Source of the DNA: Macrostomum hystrix
Lineage: Eukaryota > Platyhelminthes > Macrostomidae
Direction of reading: 5' to 3'
Length of the DNA stretch: 64,000 nucleotides
Assembly: GCA_950097015.1 (NCBI GenBank)
Contig: CATNEN010000003.1
Location: 6,660,001 to 6,724,000, forward strand
Position numbers and translations under genes: made by a program. The notes below the pieces were generated by a model. The model did not search any database. It was not told the DNA's origin and saw only the letters and a list, made by a program, of their open reading frames with translations. Every line of letters starts with the position of its first letter. The stretch's first letter is position 1. Positions 32,227 to 43,824 of this stretch are shown here, piece by piece.

Positions 32227-32229
32227 GTT

Positions 32230-33430
32230 TCTTTACTTCCAGCAGCAGCACTGCGAATGCAGTCCTTCTTCCCGGATGAAAACTCTACACGTTTTTGTCC
32301 GTTCACTCGCCACCCGATGCATGCGCGGTGTGTCAGCAGTTCCCAAGCCATCTCTGATTGGTTCTGCACTTTCAAGTCCTGTCTCTATCAGCATTTCCTT
32401 TCCAAACAGACTGACAAACACTGCCTCTGGTCCGTCACTCATGTTTGGGATCGTTTAAGAGGCCAAGTTGTAAATTTCTTATGAGCAGAAAAAGACGCAT
32501 ATTTTGCTATCCTTTTTTGTACAAAAATCGTACTTTTGATCCATGATGTAAAGTCCGAAATCCCGAGAGGCAAAATCTGACTTCTAGCTAGTTTTTAATG
32601 CTACTCAAAACTGAGGATTTAGGTGAGGATTAAAAAATCTGTTTTTTTAAAGCGTGGTTTGTACTTAGCCAGTTATACGTAAATAATTTACTTCGAATGC
32701 TTCGAATTTCGTGTCAATCAAAACTTTCTCCGACGAAAACTAGACTAATAATTACCTGGTAATTAGACAAATTGATTGATTGGCCTAGCCGGCTAAATCG
32801 TTACAATCTAATTTGATTTGCAAACACATTTCGCTCTCATTATGGCTCTAATTGATCAGCGAATTTTGATTGACATTGAAAAAACTAATATAAACGATTC
32901 GATATTAAAACAACTTTTTTTAACGAAATCCACCTGGCTAGAAAGTCGGCTGAGAAAGCCGTTAATAATTCATGCGGCCCTTCAAAATGTCAGTTGAAGA
33001 AAATCTACAGGTAGGAATGAAATTGATTAATGATCCCACTGGCAAACACGCGGAGGCCCACGAAGGGGACATTGGACTATGTAGGTTTGGGTTACCTAAG
33101 GCTTGAAGCAAATTAGAACTAAGCAAGAAAGTTTTGGCTTGCATAAGATTGGATTACACTCAAGCTTGAGAACACGGCGTTAGTTATTGTTCCACCTGTC
33201 TCTTAGAAATTCAAATTATTAGTCCAAAGTTAAAAAATATTTTTGTGTTACTTTCTAGATCAGATTTCTTTTATCTTCGTTTGAGTTGAAATATTTGAAT
33301 TTGTGAAATTTTACGCGCCGCACGATTCAATTACTGCATGGCGATATAGTGCGAAAAGTTTATGTTAGCCTGTGAGCGCTTGTAACGAGAAAAAATGAGT
33401 AGAAAATTTTTGGTAAAAACAAAAAAATTT
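32230..33430. other. Intergenic upstream of the Toll-like receptor
   Basis: No gene recognised. It should contain the receptor promoter (minus strand), but no TATA box is obvious close to the start codon. Confidence 0.35.
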
Positions 33431-33432
33431 TA

Positions 33433-34045
33433 GGTAGATCGGGGGTTCGATTCCCAACTCCATTGGGAAAAAATTGTGTCTTTAAGCAAGACACTAACTC
33501 TGCGTTGCTTCAGTTCACCCAGCTGTTAAATGGGTACCAGCATCAGCTGGGGTAATTGAGCGTGGGTGTGGCCAGTGGCGGCGCAGGACCTCCAGCTGGG
33601 GGGGAGAGCGGTGGTTGGGTGGTCACCCCCCGGCTGGGTGGTCACCCCCAGAAAAAATTATCAAAAAAAAAGGATTCGTTATCGCCCAGGCCCAGTTCGC
33701 GGTTCGCCCTCAAAGGGTGACCACCCTTACAGCCTACAGGCACTACCGGGTGACCACCCCCCCTGAGGTCTCAGGTGACCACCCCCATGCCCCATGGGGT
33801 GACCACACTTTTGAAAAAATATGGTAAAGTACCCATTTTTTTTAAGTGGGTGGTCACCCCCTGAGGGTGGTGAGGGGTGGTCACCCGGGGGCAGCCCGCC
33901 CCCCCCCCCCCCTGCGCCGCCACTGGGTGTGGCGTCCCCCCCAGTCCATGGACTGAACAGCCGTACGCAGCCTTCAGATGCGCCGCGCAATAGCTGCGGC
34001 TGTGCTGTCGGCTGCACATCTGACCATCTGGCAATGGCCGATTGA
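33433..34045 (+). mobile_element. SINE-1 copy interrupted by a hAT element
   Basis: The SINE-1 head with box B (GGTTCGATTCC at ~33442) and body (agcaagacactaactctgcg, ttgcttcagttcacccagct) runs to 33572. It resumes at 33926 with ggtgtggcgtcc, ggactgaacagccgtacgca and gcgccgcgcaatagctgcgg. The box A part is missing, so the copy is 5'-truncated. Confidence 0.8.
33573..33925. mobile_element. hAT MITE nested in SINE-1
   Basis: Ends CAGTGGCGGCGCAGG and CCTGCGCCGCCACTG are perfect 15-bp inverted repeats, flanked by the 8-bp duplication GGTGTGGC (33565-33572 and 33926-33933). An 8-bp duplication with CAGTGGCGG-type ends identifies a hAT element. The 353-bp interior has no transposase but contains about eight copies of the palindromic core GGTGACC/GGTCACC, mostly as GGTGGTCACCCC or its complement. 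Confidence 0.9.
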
Positions 34046-35584
34046 AAGATCAAGATAAACTATATATATAATTCGGTAGCGTTTAAAATTAAAAGTCTTA
34101 TAATATTAATCTAGAAGTAACTACGAGTACATAAGAAGAGCAAGATCACACGCAGCGATGACTTTGAAGACAAATTGCAAATAAAACCTTTGAATTTATT
34201 CACCACAAAGACTGGTGAATAAATTTGGCCAATCATCAAGAGGGCCGGATTGAGTGCTGCATGTCGTTCTGCGATCGAATTAGTAGACGTGGAGACATCG
34301 TGTAGGCACGATTCTGTCGTCAATTACAGCGGATTTTGAAACGTTTGAATTTATTCTGAAAGAGATCGATTATAAAAAGTAAAAATATACTAGAATACAA
34401 TAAATTATTTGTGCTTGAGAACTGACTGCTCCATAAATCAATGCAAATATCTGATTTTATCAATCACGGTGTTTCAGCGTTTTTGTTATTTCTAGGGATG
34501 ATTCTGAGGAATAAAAATATAGTGGGGGATTTTTACGATACAGGAATTTTTAGGATTTTGGATTAGCGCAAATACAGTCAAATTTTGTTTGAATACGAGT
34601 AAATAATTATGTCTGAGCATAGTTCACAGAACCATTCTCACACACTCACACATTGAATTGGTGACAATGAGAAAGTCAGGGCAGATGTACACACCTGTGT
34701 GCGAGTGAATTTAGAATGAATACCAGGTCAATTTTGTCAAACACCTGTTGCACTCATCAGCATGCAGTCTAACCCACACTCCAATTATAAGGGCTAGATT
34801 CCATTGCGGTGTCCATGCCCAGCCCTAGCCCGCTTGTCTGCAAGTAGGCCGCCAAGCCTTATGGTGCTTCAGCATCGCTTGACAAATGTCCTTCAAGTCC
34901 TTCGCCGGTGGGGGTGGGGTTAGGGTGGACTCTTAAATCGATGCTCTCTTCTCCTTTCTCTTCTCCATGCAGCTCCTTAAAATGCAGCCGGCGCAGTCAC
35001 TCTATTTAGGCCTCCAAAACTGTCTTCCCCCCTATACTTCATCAGTTGGGACAGATGGAGAGACGGCACACATACTACAGGTTCTGCTTTCTCTTTTCTT
35101 TAGCCATACCTTAGACTCTCTCCCAACCCGCAAGTCTCCAGCATCTGTGTCTCTCCCAGGTCCCAAAAATACATCCCAATTCACACGTCTACACACACCC
35201 ACACAAGCACCCATCCAGCCTCTCAACTTAACAGAGTCAGTGCAAAATGAAGCTTTGGCCGAAGCTATAAAATAGTGAATTTGAGGCAGCGGCAGAGAGA
35301 GAGAGGTCTATCAGATTTTAAGAACTTGCTTGCCTCGCCATTGGGGAGAGGGTGTCGAGGTGAGAGTGGTTATTGAATAAAGATGCTGGAAATAATTATG
35401 GTTTACTGTTCCAATATTGGTTGGGCCATTGTTTATAAATTAGTTTAGAAAAAACTATTATACTGTATATACATCAGTCAGGAGGCCCACTAGTACCTCT
35501 AGAATGTAAAAAAACTGAATATCCTATTTATAAAGCACTTTTATTATTAGAAAATTTTTTTATGACGTTAATTGATGCTTATAA
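34046..35584. other. Intergenic, possible retroelement remains
   Basis: 34655-34700 matches a SINE-2 body (gagaaagtcagggcagatgt). 34967-35275 is a 102-codon frame preceded by an acceptor-like ctccatgcag, but it has no recognisable domain. AATAAAG at ~35378 could be a polyadenylation signal. No firm gene call. Confidence 0.3.
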
Positions 35585-36955
35585 ACGAAAAAGGTGAATA
35601 TTTGAGTGAATGAGTGAATCTGAGTGTGAACGAGTGAATCTGAGGAGAGTTAATGAGTGAATCTGAGAGTGAGTGAGTGAACCTGAGGAGATTGAATGAG
35701 TGAATCCGAGAGTGAATGTGCGAATCTGAGGAGAGTGAATGAGTGAATCTGAGGAGAGTGAATGAGTGAATCTGAGAGTGAATGAGTGAATCTGAGGAGA
35801 GTGAATGAGTGAATCTGAGGAGAGTGAAATAGTGAATCTGAGGAGAGTGAATGAGTGAATCTGAGGAGAGTGAAATAGTGAATCTGAGGAGAGTGAATGA
35901 GTGAATCTGAGGAGAGTGAAATAGTGAATCTGAGGAGAGTGAATGAGTGAATCTGAGGAGAGTGAATGAGTGAATCTGAGTGTGAACGAGTGAATCTGAG
36001 GAGAGTGAATGAGTGAATCTGAGAGTGAATGAGTGAATCTGAGGAGAGTGAATGAGTGAATCTGAGAGTGAATGAGTGAATCTGAGGAGAGTGAATGAGT
36101 GAATCTGAGGAGAGTGAATGAGTGAATCTGAGGAGAGTGAATGAGTGAATCTGAGGAGAGTGAATGAGTGAATCTGAGAGTGAATGAGTGAATCTGAGGA
36201 GAGTGAAATAGTGAATCTGAGGAGAGTGAATGAGTGAATCTGAGGAGAGTGAAATAGTGAATCTGAGGAGAGTGAATGAGTGAATCTGAGGAGAGTGAAT
36301 GAGTGAATCTGAGGAGAGTGAATGAGTGAATCTGAGGAGAGTGAAATAGTGAATCTGAGGAGAGTGAATGAGTGAATCTGAGGAGAGTGAATGAGTGAAT
36401 CTGAGGAGAGTGAATGAGTGAATCTGAGGAGAGTGAATGAGTGAATCTGAGAGTGAATGAGTGAATCTGAGGAGAGTGAATGAGTGAATCTGAGAGTGAA
36501 TGAGTGAATCTGAGGAGAGTGAATGAGTGAATCTGAGAGTGAGTGAGTGAATCTGAGGAGTGTGAATGAGTGAATCTGAGGAGAGTTAATGAGTGAATCT
36601 GAGAGTGAGTGAGTGAATCTGAGAGTGAGTGAGTGAATCTGAGGAGAGTGAATGAGTGAATCTGAGAGTGAGTGAGTGAATCTGAGGAGAGTGAATGAGT
36701 GAATCTGAGAGTGAGTGAGTGAATCTGAGGAGAGTTAATGAGTGAATCTGAGAGTGAATGAGTGAATCTGAGAGTGAATGAGTGAATCTGAGAGTGAGTG
36801 AGTGAATCTGAGAGTGAGTGAGTGAATCTGAGAGTGAGTGAGTGAATCTGAGGAGAGTGAATGAGTGAATCTGAGAGTGAGTGAGTGAATCTGAGGAGAG
36901 TGAATGAGTGAATCTGAGAGTGAATGAGTGAATCTGAGAGTGAATGAGATAGATA
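35585..36955. repeat. 20/23-bp minisatellite
   Basis: About 60 units in two interleaved lengths: GAGTGAATCTGAGGAGAGTG plus aat (23 bp) and GAGTGAATCTGAGAGTGAAT (20 bp). Blocks of several units in the same order recur, indicating multi-unit duplications. Confidence 0.93.
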
Positions 36956-37628
36956 ACGAGTGATTCAAATTAAAAGTGTGAATCAGATAGTTATTCACGC
37001 CCCTACTAAAAGGATTGGGTCGGTCCCGACACCTCTAATCCATCAAGTCCAAGCTAAGGCCCAATCAGGCCCCATGTCAGAGCGGCTAAGATCGGTCAAA
37101 AAAACGATGAGCCAAAATTACTGGACAAACACGCGCGCAGCTTAGATTATTTATACAATCTCGTAGGAGACAGTTCAAGCGAAAGCGAATCCCAAACAAT
37201 CTTAAATCCCGAAACTAATGGTCAAGCCTTCATCTGCCTGAGTTCCAAGGAAAAAAGAAGAGAAAAAGCATGTTGCCAAGAGAGTGTGAGAGAGAACCAA
37301 AGAACCCGTTCATTCCAGATCTTTATCGACGAGTGTGGGTAAAAATTGTGGGATTCTGTTTTCTTCCATCTTCTAAACGAAGCAGTTTTACACAAGATTG
37401 CTCTTTCAATCTGGCCTGGTTTCGCATCCTTGCAAATTTCTTGCCGGCTCTAAGCAGTATCATTGAGAATAGAGAAATTAGTTCGAATGAAAATTTTACT
37501 TTGTTGCATTTCGCGATTATATCAAATCATTCGGGATATCAAATCATCAAATTATTTGTTTATAAGCTATTTTTAGCACCTAAGATCAGATTTCCAGCGT
37601 CCGATAAGATAATTTTATTTGTTAAATA
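36956..37628. other. Unique sequence, no gene assigned
   Basis: Frames at 36960-37145 and 37270-37629 are open for 60-120 codons but show no domain, signal peptide or codon bias. They are left uncalled. Confidence 0.3.
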
Positions 37629-38090
37629 GGGTCATTTGTCATGCGCTGATAACGTGATCTGTGCGTGATGCTAATTTTAGCATCCAATGCTTGCTAGCAC
37701 ATACTCGTAGCAAGCTTCGATTTGTCAAACAGGGTCATTTGTCACGCGCTGATAACGTGATCTGTGCGTGATGCTATTTTCAGCATCCAATACGAGCACA
37801 CGGCAAGCTTTGATTGTTAAAAAGGGTCGTTTGTCACGCGCTGATAACGTGATCTGTGCGTGATGCTATTTTCAGCATCCAATACGAGCACACGGCAAGC
37901 TTTGATTGTTAAAAAGGGTCGTTTGTCACGCGCTGATAACGTGATCTGTGCGTGATGCTATTTTTAGCATCCAATACGAGCACATGGCAAGCTTTGATTG
38001 TTAAAAAGGGTCGTTTGTCACGCGCTGATAGCATGATCTGTGCGTGATGCTAATTTTAGCATCCGTTTAGAGAATAAAAAGCTTTGACTA
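37629..38090. repeat. ~92-bp tandem repeat with internal hairpin, 5 copies
   Basis: Five copies of a ~92-103-bp unit (tcacgcgctgataacgtgat, ctgtgcgtgatgct ...). Each contains the dyad GATGCTA-atttt-TAGCATC or a close variant (GATGCTattttcAGCATC), able to form a 7-bp stem. Confidence 0.9.
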
Positions 38091-38624
38091 GTTAAAATAA
38101 AGTGTAAATTTAAAAGCTCAACTGAGAATGTGACGCCCCCACACGGTACATTTCTACAGCACGGTGGTTGTTCGTACTTAACAAGCGACATGCGAGCGTA
38201 AACCAGAGGGAAAAACTCCAGTTCTTCTCAAAGTTTGCCAATTATATCTGCTGATCCGCTGATAAAGTGCAGCAAACTGCTAGTAGATTTGACAAGCTGA
38301 ACACGATACCCGAATTCCCAAAGTCCCAACTCGACAGAGTTAGTTGCTAGCTTGAAAAAAATTCACCAAAAACCGCCGTATTGAGTTTCCACAAGTCCCG
38401 CGAGACTTCAGTAGAGGCTCTTTAAATTTAAGGCGACTTTCAAAACCGACAGTATGATAATTCTGACCCACACAAATTTAAGCATGAAGTTAGAAGCTGC
38501 ACCAATAATGTCCTGTTTAACTAAAACAAACAGCGTAAAATCACAGTTGATTAAGGTAGGATTTGACCGTACTTCAAATTAAGTGATTTGTGATGGTTCT
38601 GGCAAAAACTCGAGCTATGTGAAC
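38091..38624. other. Unique sequence, no gene seen
   Basis: No coding signal or repeat recognised. Confidence 0.35.
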
Positions 38625-39235
38625 AATATTAGCCTCAATAGCTACCTGTCAATCAGCTAACTATTAGCTCCATTTTCTACCTCTGAATCTGCCAACTATT
38701 AGCTCCATTTCCCACCTGACAATCAGCTAACTATTAGCTCCATTTCCCACCTGTCAATCAGCTAACTATTAGCTCCATTTTCTACCTCTGAATCTGCCAA
38801 CTATTAGCTCCATTTCCCACCTGACAATCAGCTAACTATTAGCTCCATTTCCCACCTGTCAATCAGCTAATTATTAGCCTCATTTCCTACCTGTCAATCA
38901 GCTAATTATTAGCCTCATTTCCCACCTGTCAATCAGATAATTATTAGCTCCGTTTTCTACCTGTCAATCAGCTAATTATTAGCCTCATTTCCTACCTGTC
39001 AATCAGCTAATTACGAGCTATTAGCCTCATTTCCCACCTGTCAATCAGATAATTATTAGCTCCATTTCCTACCTGTCAATCAGCTAATTATTAGCCTCAT
39101 TTCACACCTGTCAATCAGATAATTATTAGCCTGATTTCCCACCTGTCAATCAGCTAACTATTAGTCTCATTTCCCATCTGTCAATCAGCTAATTATTAGT
39201 CTCATTTCCCATCTGTCAATCAGCTAATTAAAATT
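38625..39235. repeat. 34-bp minisatellite with TAAT palindrome
   Basis: About 18 units of roughly 34 bp made of CACCTGTCAATCAGCTAA and TTATTAGCCTCATTTCC. Each holds the near-palindrome GCTAATTATTAGC, a homeodomain-like TAAT pair, and a CACCTGTCA segment that also occurs in the 23-bp array at 23225-23955. Confidence 0.9.
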
Positions 39236-39795
39236 TGTCCTTTTCTAGATGTTAGTAAAAAAAAACCAAGATCCTTAAGAAGAACACTTTGACTCGAAAA
39301 CATTACGAGAAGTAATATTTTTGTCCGATTTCAAAGCAATTTGGTCGTTAAAAAGGCATGAAAAAAGCAAGTATTTTATTCTATTAAACTTTTTTTCGTT
39401 ATCTATATTTTAGACAAAAATCAATTAAACAAAAAACAAAGAAAGAGACAAGTAAGGAAACACCCTTCACTTTTTAATACGCGTGTTAATTATATAAAAA
39501 TCGATTCTAAACTAAAAATAATGGCGTTATAATCAAGAAAAGCAGATAATGACAATTATCAGTAATGCACATTCACATTACTAACAGTAGGGCTAGCGAA
39601 GAAAACAATACATTTTTTACAAAGAAATACATTTGTCCAGACCGACAACGAGAGAAGGAGTGATAATGACATGGTAAATGGAAAGACAGATTACTATCAT
39701 CCAGGCCAGTAAAATTGGGAACAGCCAATAGTTTTAGACGGTAATGGATTAATAATCTTGATAATCTCACCTCTGGTGATTATTAGATTAAAAGG
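39236..39795. other. AT-rich unique sequence
   Basis: No gene or repeat recognised. Confidence 0.35.
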
Positions 39796-39799
39796 AAAA

Positions 39800-40120
39800 C
39801 AATAGAGGGAAGTAGAGGAGATAGGAGACAGAGAGAGTGAGATTAGAGGATAATATTAAAAGGTGAGAGTAGATGGTGAGAGAGTAGAGGGTGATAGAGT
39901 AGATAGGCGGTGAGAGAGTAGATAGGCCGTGAGAGAGTAGAGGATGAGAGAGTAGATAGGCCGTGAGAGAGTAAATAGGCGGTGAGAGAGTACATGGTGT
40001 GAGAGTAGAGGATGAGAAAGTAGATTGGTGGTGAGAGAGTGGAGGGTGAGAGAGTAGATAGGTGGTGAGAGAGTAGATGGTGAGAGAGTGGAGGGTGAGA
40101 GAGTAGATAGGTGGCCAAAA
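39800..40120. repeat. 18-bp minisatellite
   Basis: Tandem copies related to GGTGAGAGAGTAGATAGG with shortened variants. Frames across it are low complexity and not called. Confidence 0.88.
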
Positions 40121-40126
40121 CAGCTG

Positions 40127-40260
40127 GGTGAACTGAAGCAATGCAGAGTTAAGTGTCTTGCTAAAGGACGCAAATTGTTCGAGTGGAGTCGGGAATCGAA
40201 CCCCCGACCTTCAAGTCGTGAGTCCGATGCCCTAACCACTAGGCTACAACCTCTGCTTTT
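40127..40260 (-). mobile_element. SINE-1 copy with intact tRNA-like promoter
   Basis: On the minus strand the head has a perfect box A TAGCCTAGTGG (40236-40246) and a perfect box B GGTTCGATTCC (40192-40202) 33 bp apart. The body follows with gcaagacacttaactctgca and ttgcttcagttcacccagct. This is the best-preserved head of the SINE-1 family in the window; the 3' half of the body is absent here. Confidence 0.85.
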
Positions 40261-40353
40261 GTATACATCATATACAAAAAGACAAAAAGTAGAACATTTT
40301 TTCTAGCTGTACGATAAGACAAATTCGGTAATGAAACAAATGGGAATCAAAAG

Positions 40354-42943
40354 TCACTCATCGGGATCTGAATTGCACAAAGCGTTGTAGCTTGAAAAAC
40401 CCAGCGATTCAACTAGGCCGCTCCTAGCAAACTTCAACAGCTGATCAACGCTGCATCCGCCACGGCCGCTGCTGCTGTTGCAGAAAGCTAATTTGCTAGT
40501 TAAATCTCTGCCATTGTAAAGCACTCTAAACTGGCGATTGCTGAGCAGTTCAAAGGCCAAATTGGCAGCTAAGCGGGGCCAGACGCCATCCCAGATGCCC
40601 AGAGAGCTGAGCAGAGCTTCAATAGTGTGATCGTGACCAGCAAATAGAGACAGGCCGGCTGCTGTTGGCGAACTGTTAGCGGCGGACAGTCGCTCAGCGA
40701 GGTCTAGCAGCAGCGGATTGGAGTGACCGGCTGCTAGCCGACTTGCTCGGAGCTGCCTATTCGACATCAACAATCTGGTAACTGAGTTGTGCGCATCCAG
40801 AAGGTCGGTTGGCGAGTCCAGCATCCAGGCGGATGTTGACGGCTCATGACGCTTGAGAATCGAACTAGTGGAATTGCCTGTCCAACAGCGCAGCGGCAAG
40901 AGTACATCCAGCAGGGCTGAGTCCTTAATTGAGCTGTCTAGCTGTGAGCTGTGAGTGGATTGGAAATTTGTTGATTGATTGAATTCAACTCAAGCGTACT
41001 CTAGTGTGCTTAAGCGTACTCTAGTGTGCTCAAGCGTACTCTAGTGTGCTCAAGCGTACTCTAGTGTGCTCAAGCGTACTCTAGTGTGCTCAAGTGTTCT
41101 CTAGTGTGCTTAAGCGTACTCTAGTGTGCTCAAGCGTACTCTAGTGTGCTCAAGCGTACTCTAGTGTGCTCAAGCGTACTCTAGTGTGCTCAAACGTACT
41201 CTAGTGTGCTCAAGCGTACTCTAGTGTGCTCAAGCGTACTCTAGTGTGCTCAAGCGTACTCTAGTGTGCTCAAGCGTACTCTAGTATGCTCAAGCGTACT
41301 TAAGTGTGCTCAATGGTACTCTAGTGTACTTAAGCGTACTCAAGATTATTCTAGCGTACTCAAACGTATTGTACTTAAACTTAGTGTACTCAAATGTTGT
41401 GCACTCAAATTTTGTGCATTCAAATGTTGTGTACTCAAATGTTGTGTACTCAAATGTTGTGTACTCAAACGTAATGTACATAAACTTATTGTACCCAAAC
41501 GTAGTGTAGTGTACTCAAATGTAGAGTACCCAATGGGAGCTACTCACCGGTAGTTTTCCAGCAGCTCACTGTAGTGCCGCTCTCTCAGTCTCCATCGTTT
41601 CCTGTTGATTTTGCGGGTCAAACGTGGCAACAACGGACAGGCCGGACACTCGCCCGGTCCCGGGCACAGACGAAAATCAGCCACAACCTCCACTGGTTGA
41701 CTCACGGCCAGACTCTCGGCGTTGGCAACGCTGGCCAAATCAGTAGACGAAGTATCGGCGTCGCCGACAAAGTAGCCGTACAGCACGGCGCTGAGTGTGT
41801 TGAGGGCGCGCGGCGAAGCGCTACTGCGCGCGTGCGATATTCGAGGAGCGCTGTTGGCGGCCGAAAAGTGGGCGCCGTACGAGCGACGCAGAGCACGGCC
41901 AAGTTGATAGGCCTGGAGAAAATGAAGATCGAATTTTAATGGCAATTGAAATCAGTCTAGTGGAGTGAGGCGGGTGTCCAATGGAGTGAGGTGTTTATCT
42001 CTTGGAGTGAGTTGTTTATCTCTTGGAGTGAGGTGTTTATCTCTTGGAGTGAGTTGTTTATCTCTTGGAGTGAGGTGGTTGTCTATTGGAGTGAGGTGGT
42101 TGTCTATTGGAGTGAGGTGGTTGTCTATTAGAGTAAGGTGGTTGTCAATTGGAGTGAGGTGGTTGTCCATTGGAGTGAGGTGGGTGCCTAGTGGAGTGAG
42201 GTGGCTGTTTATCGGAGTGAGGAGGTCGTTAAGTGGAACGGGGAGGGTGTCTAGTGGAGGTAGATATCGAGTGGAGTGAGTTTGAAAGGCCGATCAAGGA
42301 AACGCACCTGCAACACTCCGATGGGTGTCAGCTGTCCGGGCTGGCAAAGGTTGGCTTCTTCATAAAATTTCCTATTCGAATTCGAGCTTCCAGCTGCGGC
42401 AGCATCAGCAGCAGCAGCAACGGGAGAAGAATAAGTATGTATCAGTTTTGGTAAGCGTTCTATCATTCTTCGCGTCGGCCCGTCCAAGTCTGCCAATCCT
42501 CGCCATTCTCTTGTCGAAGCCGCCTCAAACAGTCGACAGGTTCGATCTCTGTAGGCGTCGCTGAGAATTCGAGAATTGTCTAGTCTACTCAGCGGCATTC
42601 GATCGCCGTGGCGGAAAACTACAAGCAGTGCGCGCACCCGACTAGCGTCGGAATCAGCCGGCGACAATCTTGCCAGTTCTCGGCGATGCCATCGAGCCGT
42701 GTGCAGCGGCGAATTGCAGTAGCGGGCCACTTCCGATTTCAGCTGCTCATCGTGGACATTGTCTTCAACTGGCTGAGGCAGTTTGAATCTCTGCAGATTG
42801 GAACCGCTGATAGCACTGCCAGTTAACAGCCAGTTCGACTGCACAGTAGACACGTAGATTAATATCGCCGACACTGCGGACAGGCAGGCGACTGTCGCTA
42901 GGCAGCGACGAACTCGGCGACTGCCAGCAATGTGCCGACGAAG
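40354..42943 (-). CDS. PXYLP1: PXYLP1-like histidine phosphatase (2-phosphoxylose phosphatase), first exon not found
   Basis: Three exons: 42308-42943, 41548-41912 and 40354-40948, joined with GT-AG sites (TTGCAG|GTGCGT; CTCCAG|GCC; CTACCG|GTGAGT; CTCACAG|CTC), giving about 531 residues. Human PXYLP1 has 480. The frame enters the first listed exon without an ATG, so a 5' exon is missing. A basic stretch and hydrophobic anchor (RRCLATVACLSAVSAILIYV) near the start fit a type II Golgi protein. The catalytic RHGDRMP motif, GQLTPIGVLQ, the SSASPRALNTLSAVLYGYF helix, the proton-donor AGHDHT and the VLYNGRDLTSKLAFC segment are all in family order. PXYLP1 removes the transient 2-phosphate from xylose in the proteoglycan linker in the Golgi; function is inferred from the family. 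Every intron seen is filled by a different minisatellite. Confidence 0.85.
40985..41340. repeat. 20-bp minisatellite in PXYLP1 intron
   Basis: About 17 copies of CAAGCGTACTCTAGTGTGCT. It lies in the intron between the last two exons. Confidence 0.95.
41341..41530. repeat. Degenerate 15-bp repeat in the same intron
   Basis: Diverged units such as GTGTACTCAAATGTT continue the preceding array almost to the donor site of the upstream exon. Confidence 0.8.
41946..42285. repeat. 21-bp minisatellite in PXYLP1 intron
   Basis: About 15 copies of a 21-bp unit (GGAGTGAGGTGGTTGTCTAT plus t). It lies in the intron between the first two listed exons. The same unit forms the array at 44510-45540. Confidence 0.92.
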
Positions 42944-43004
42944 CTGCGGGATAAGGAAGCAAATTTTTCATTTAAATTACTGGAACTTCAAGGAATGTAA
43001 TGTT

Positions 43005-43245
43005 GGATAGAGGAGTCGGGTGGTTGACTAGAGAAGTGGGTTGGTAGGCTAGAGAAGTGAGGTGGTTGGCTAGAGAAGTGGGGTGGCTGGCTAGAGAAGT
43101 GGGGTGGTTGGCTAGAGAAGTGAGGTTGTTGGCTAGAGAAGTGGGGTGGTTGGCTAGAGAAGTGGGGTGGTTGGCTAGAGAAGTGAGGTTGTTGGCTAGA
43201 GAAGTGAGGTGGTTGGCTAGAGAAGTGGCGTGGTTTCCTTAGGAG
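43005..43245. repeat. 21-bp minisatellite upstream of PXYLP1 exon
   Basis: About 11 copies of a 21-bp unit (GAAGTGGGGTGGTTGGCTAG plus a), related to the 21-bp unit at 41946 and 44510. It probably lies in the 5' intron of PXYLP1. Confidence 0.92.
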
Positions 43246-43795
43246 TGGGTAGTTGGCCATAGGGAAGTGGGGTGGTTGGCTAAGGAGTGGGTGGTTGGCC
43301 ATAGGGAAGTGGGGTGGTTGGCTAAGGAGTGGGTGGTTGGCCATGGGGAAGTGGGGTGGTTGGCTAAGGAGTGGGTGGTTGGCCATAGGGAAGTGGGGTG
43401 GTTGGCTAAGGAGTGGGTGGTTGGCCATAGGGAAGTGGGGTGGTTGGCTAAGGAGTGGGTGGTTGGCCATAGGGAAGTGGGGTGGTTGGCTAAGGAGTGG
43501 GTGGTTGGCCATAGGGAAGTGGGGTGGTTGGCTAAGGAGTGGGTGGTTGGCCATAGGGAAGTGGGGTGGTTGGCTAAGGAGTGGGTGGTTGGCCATAGGG
43601 AAGTGGGGTGGTTGGCTAAGGAGTGGGTGGTTGGCCATAGGGAAGTGGGGTGGTTGGCTAAGGAGTGGGTGGTTGGCCATAGGGAAGTGGGGTGGTTGGC
43701 TAAGGAGTGGGTGGTTGGCCATAGGGAAGTGGGGTGGTTGGCTAAGGAGTGGGTGGTTGGCCATGGGGAAGTGGGTTGGTTGGCTTGAGGAGAGG
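43246..43795. repeat. 42-bp higher-order repeat (dimer of 21-bp units)
   Basis: Thirteen almost identical 42-bp units, each made of two diverged 21-bp halves (AAGGAGTGGGTGGTTGGCCA then t; AGGGAAGTGGGGTGGTTGGC then t). It directly continues the preceding monomeric array. Long frames on both strands result from a period divisible by three. Confidence 0.95.
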
Positions 43796-43824
43796 AGTGT
43801 CGTGGTTAGCTGGAGAGGGTAGTT

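Noticed and set aside
34914-34934. Interstitial telomere repeat (ggggttagggtgg)
   Set aside because: Only one TTAGGG copy; no tandem array.
34967-35275. Secreted or retroelement protein of 102 residues
   Set aside because: An acceptor-like site precedes it and AATAAA follows, but composition is nondescript and no domain or homologous copy in the window supports it.
37629-38090. CRISPR array or integron-like attC sites because of hairpins in tandem units
   Set aside because: The whole unit is repeated with no variable spacers or cassettes, no cas or integrase genes exist, and the genome is animal.
42988-43822. Long reading frames on both strands (170-258 codons) with 14-residue repeats
   Set aside because: They arise from a 42-bp tandem repeat whose period is divisible by three, so any frame free of stops stays open. 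No signal peptide, splice context or codon bias supports a protein.
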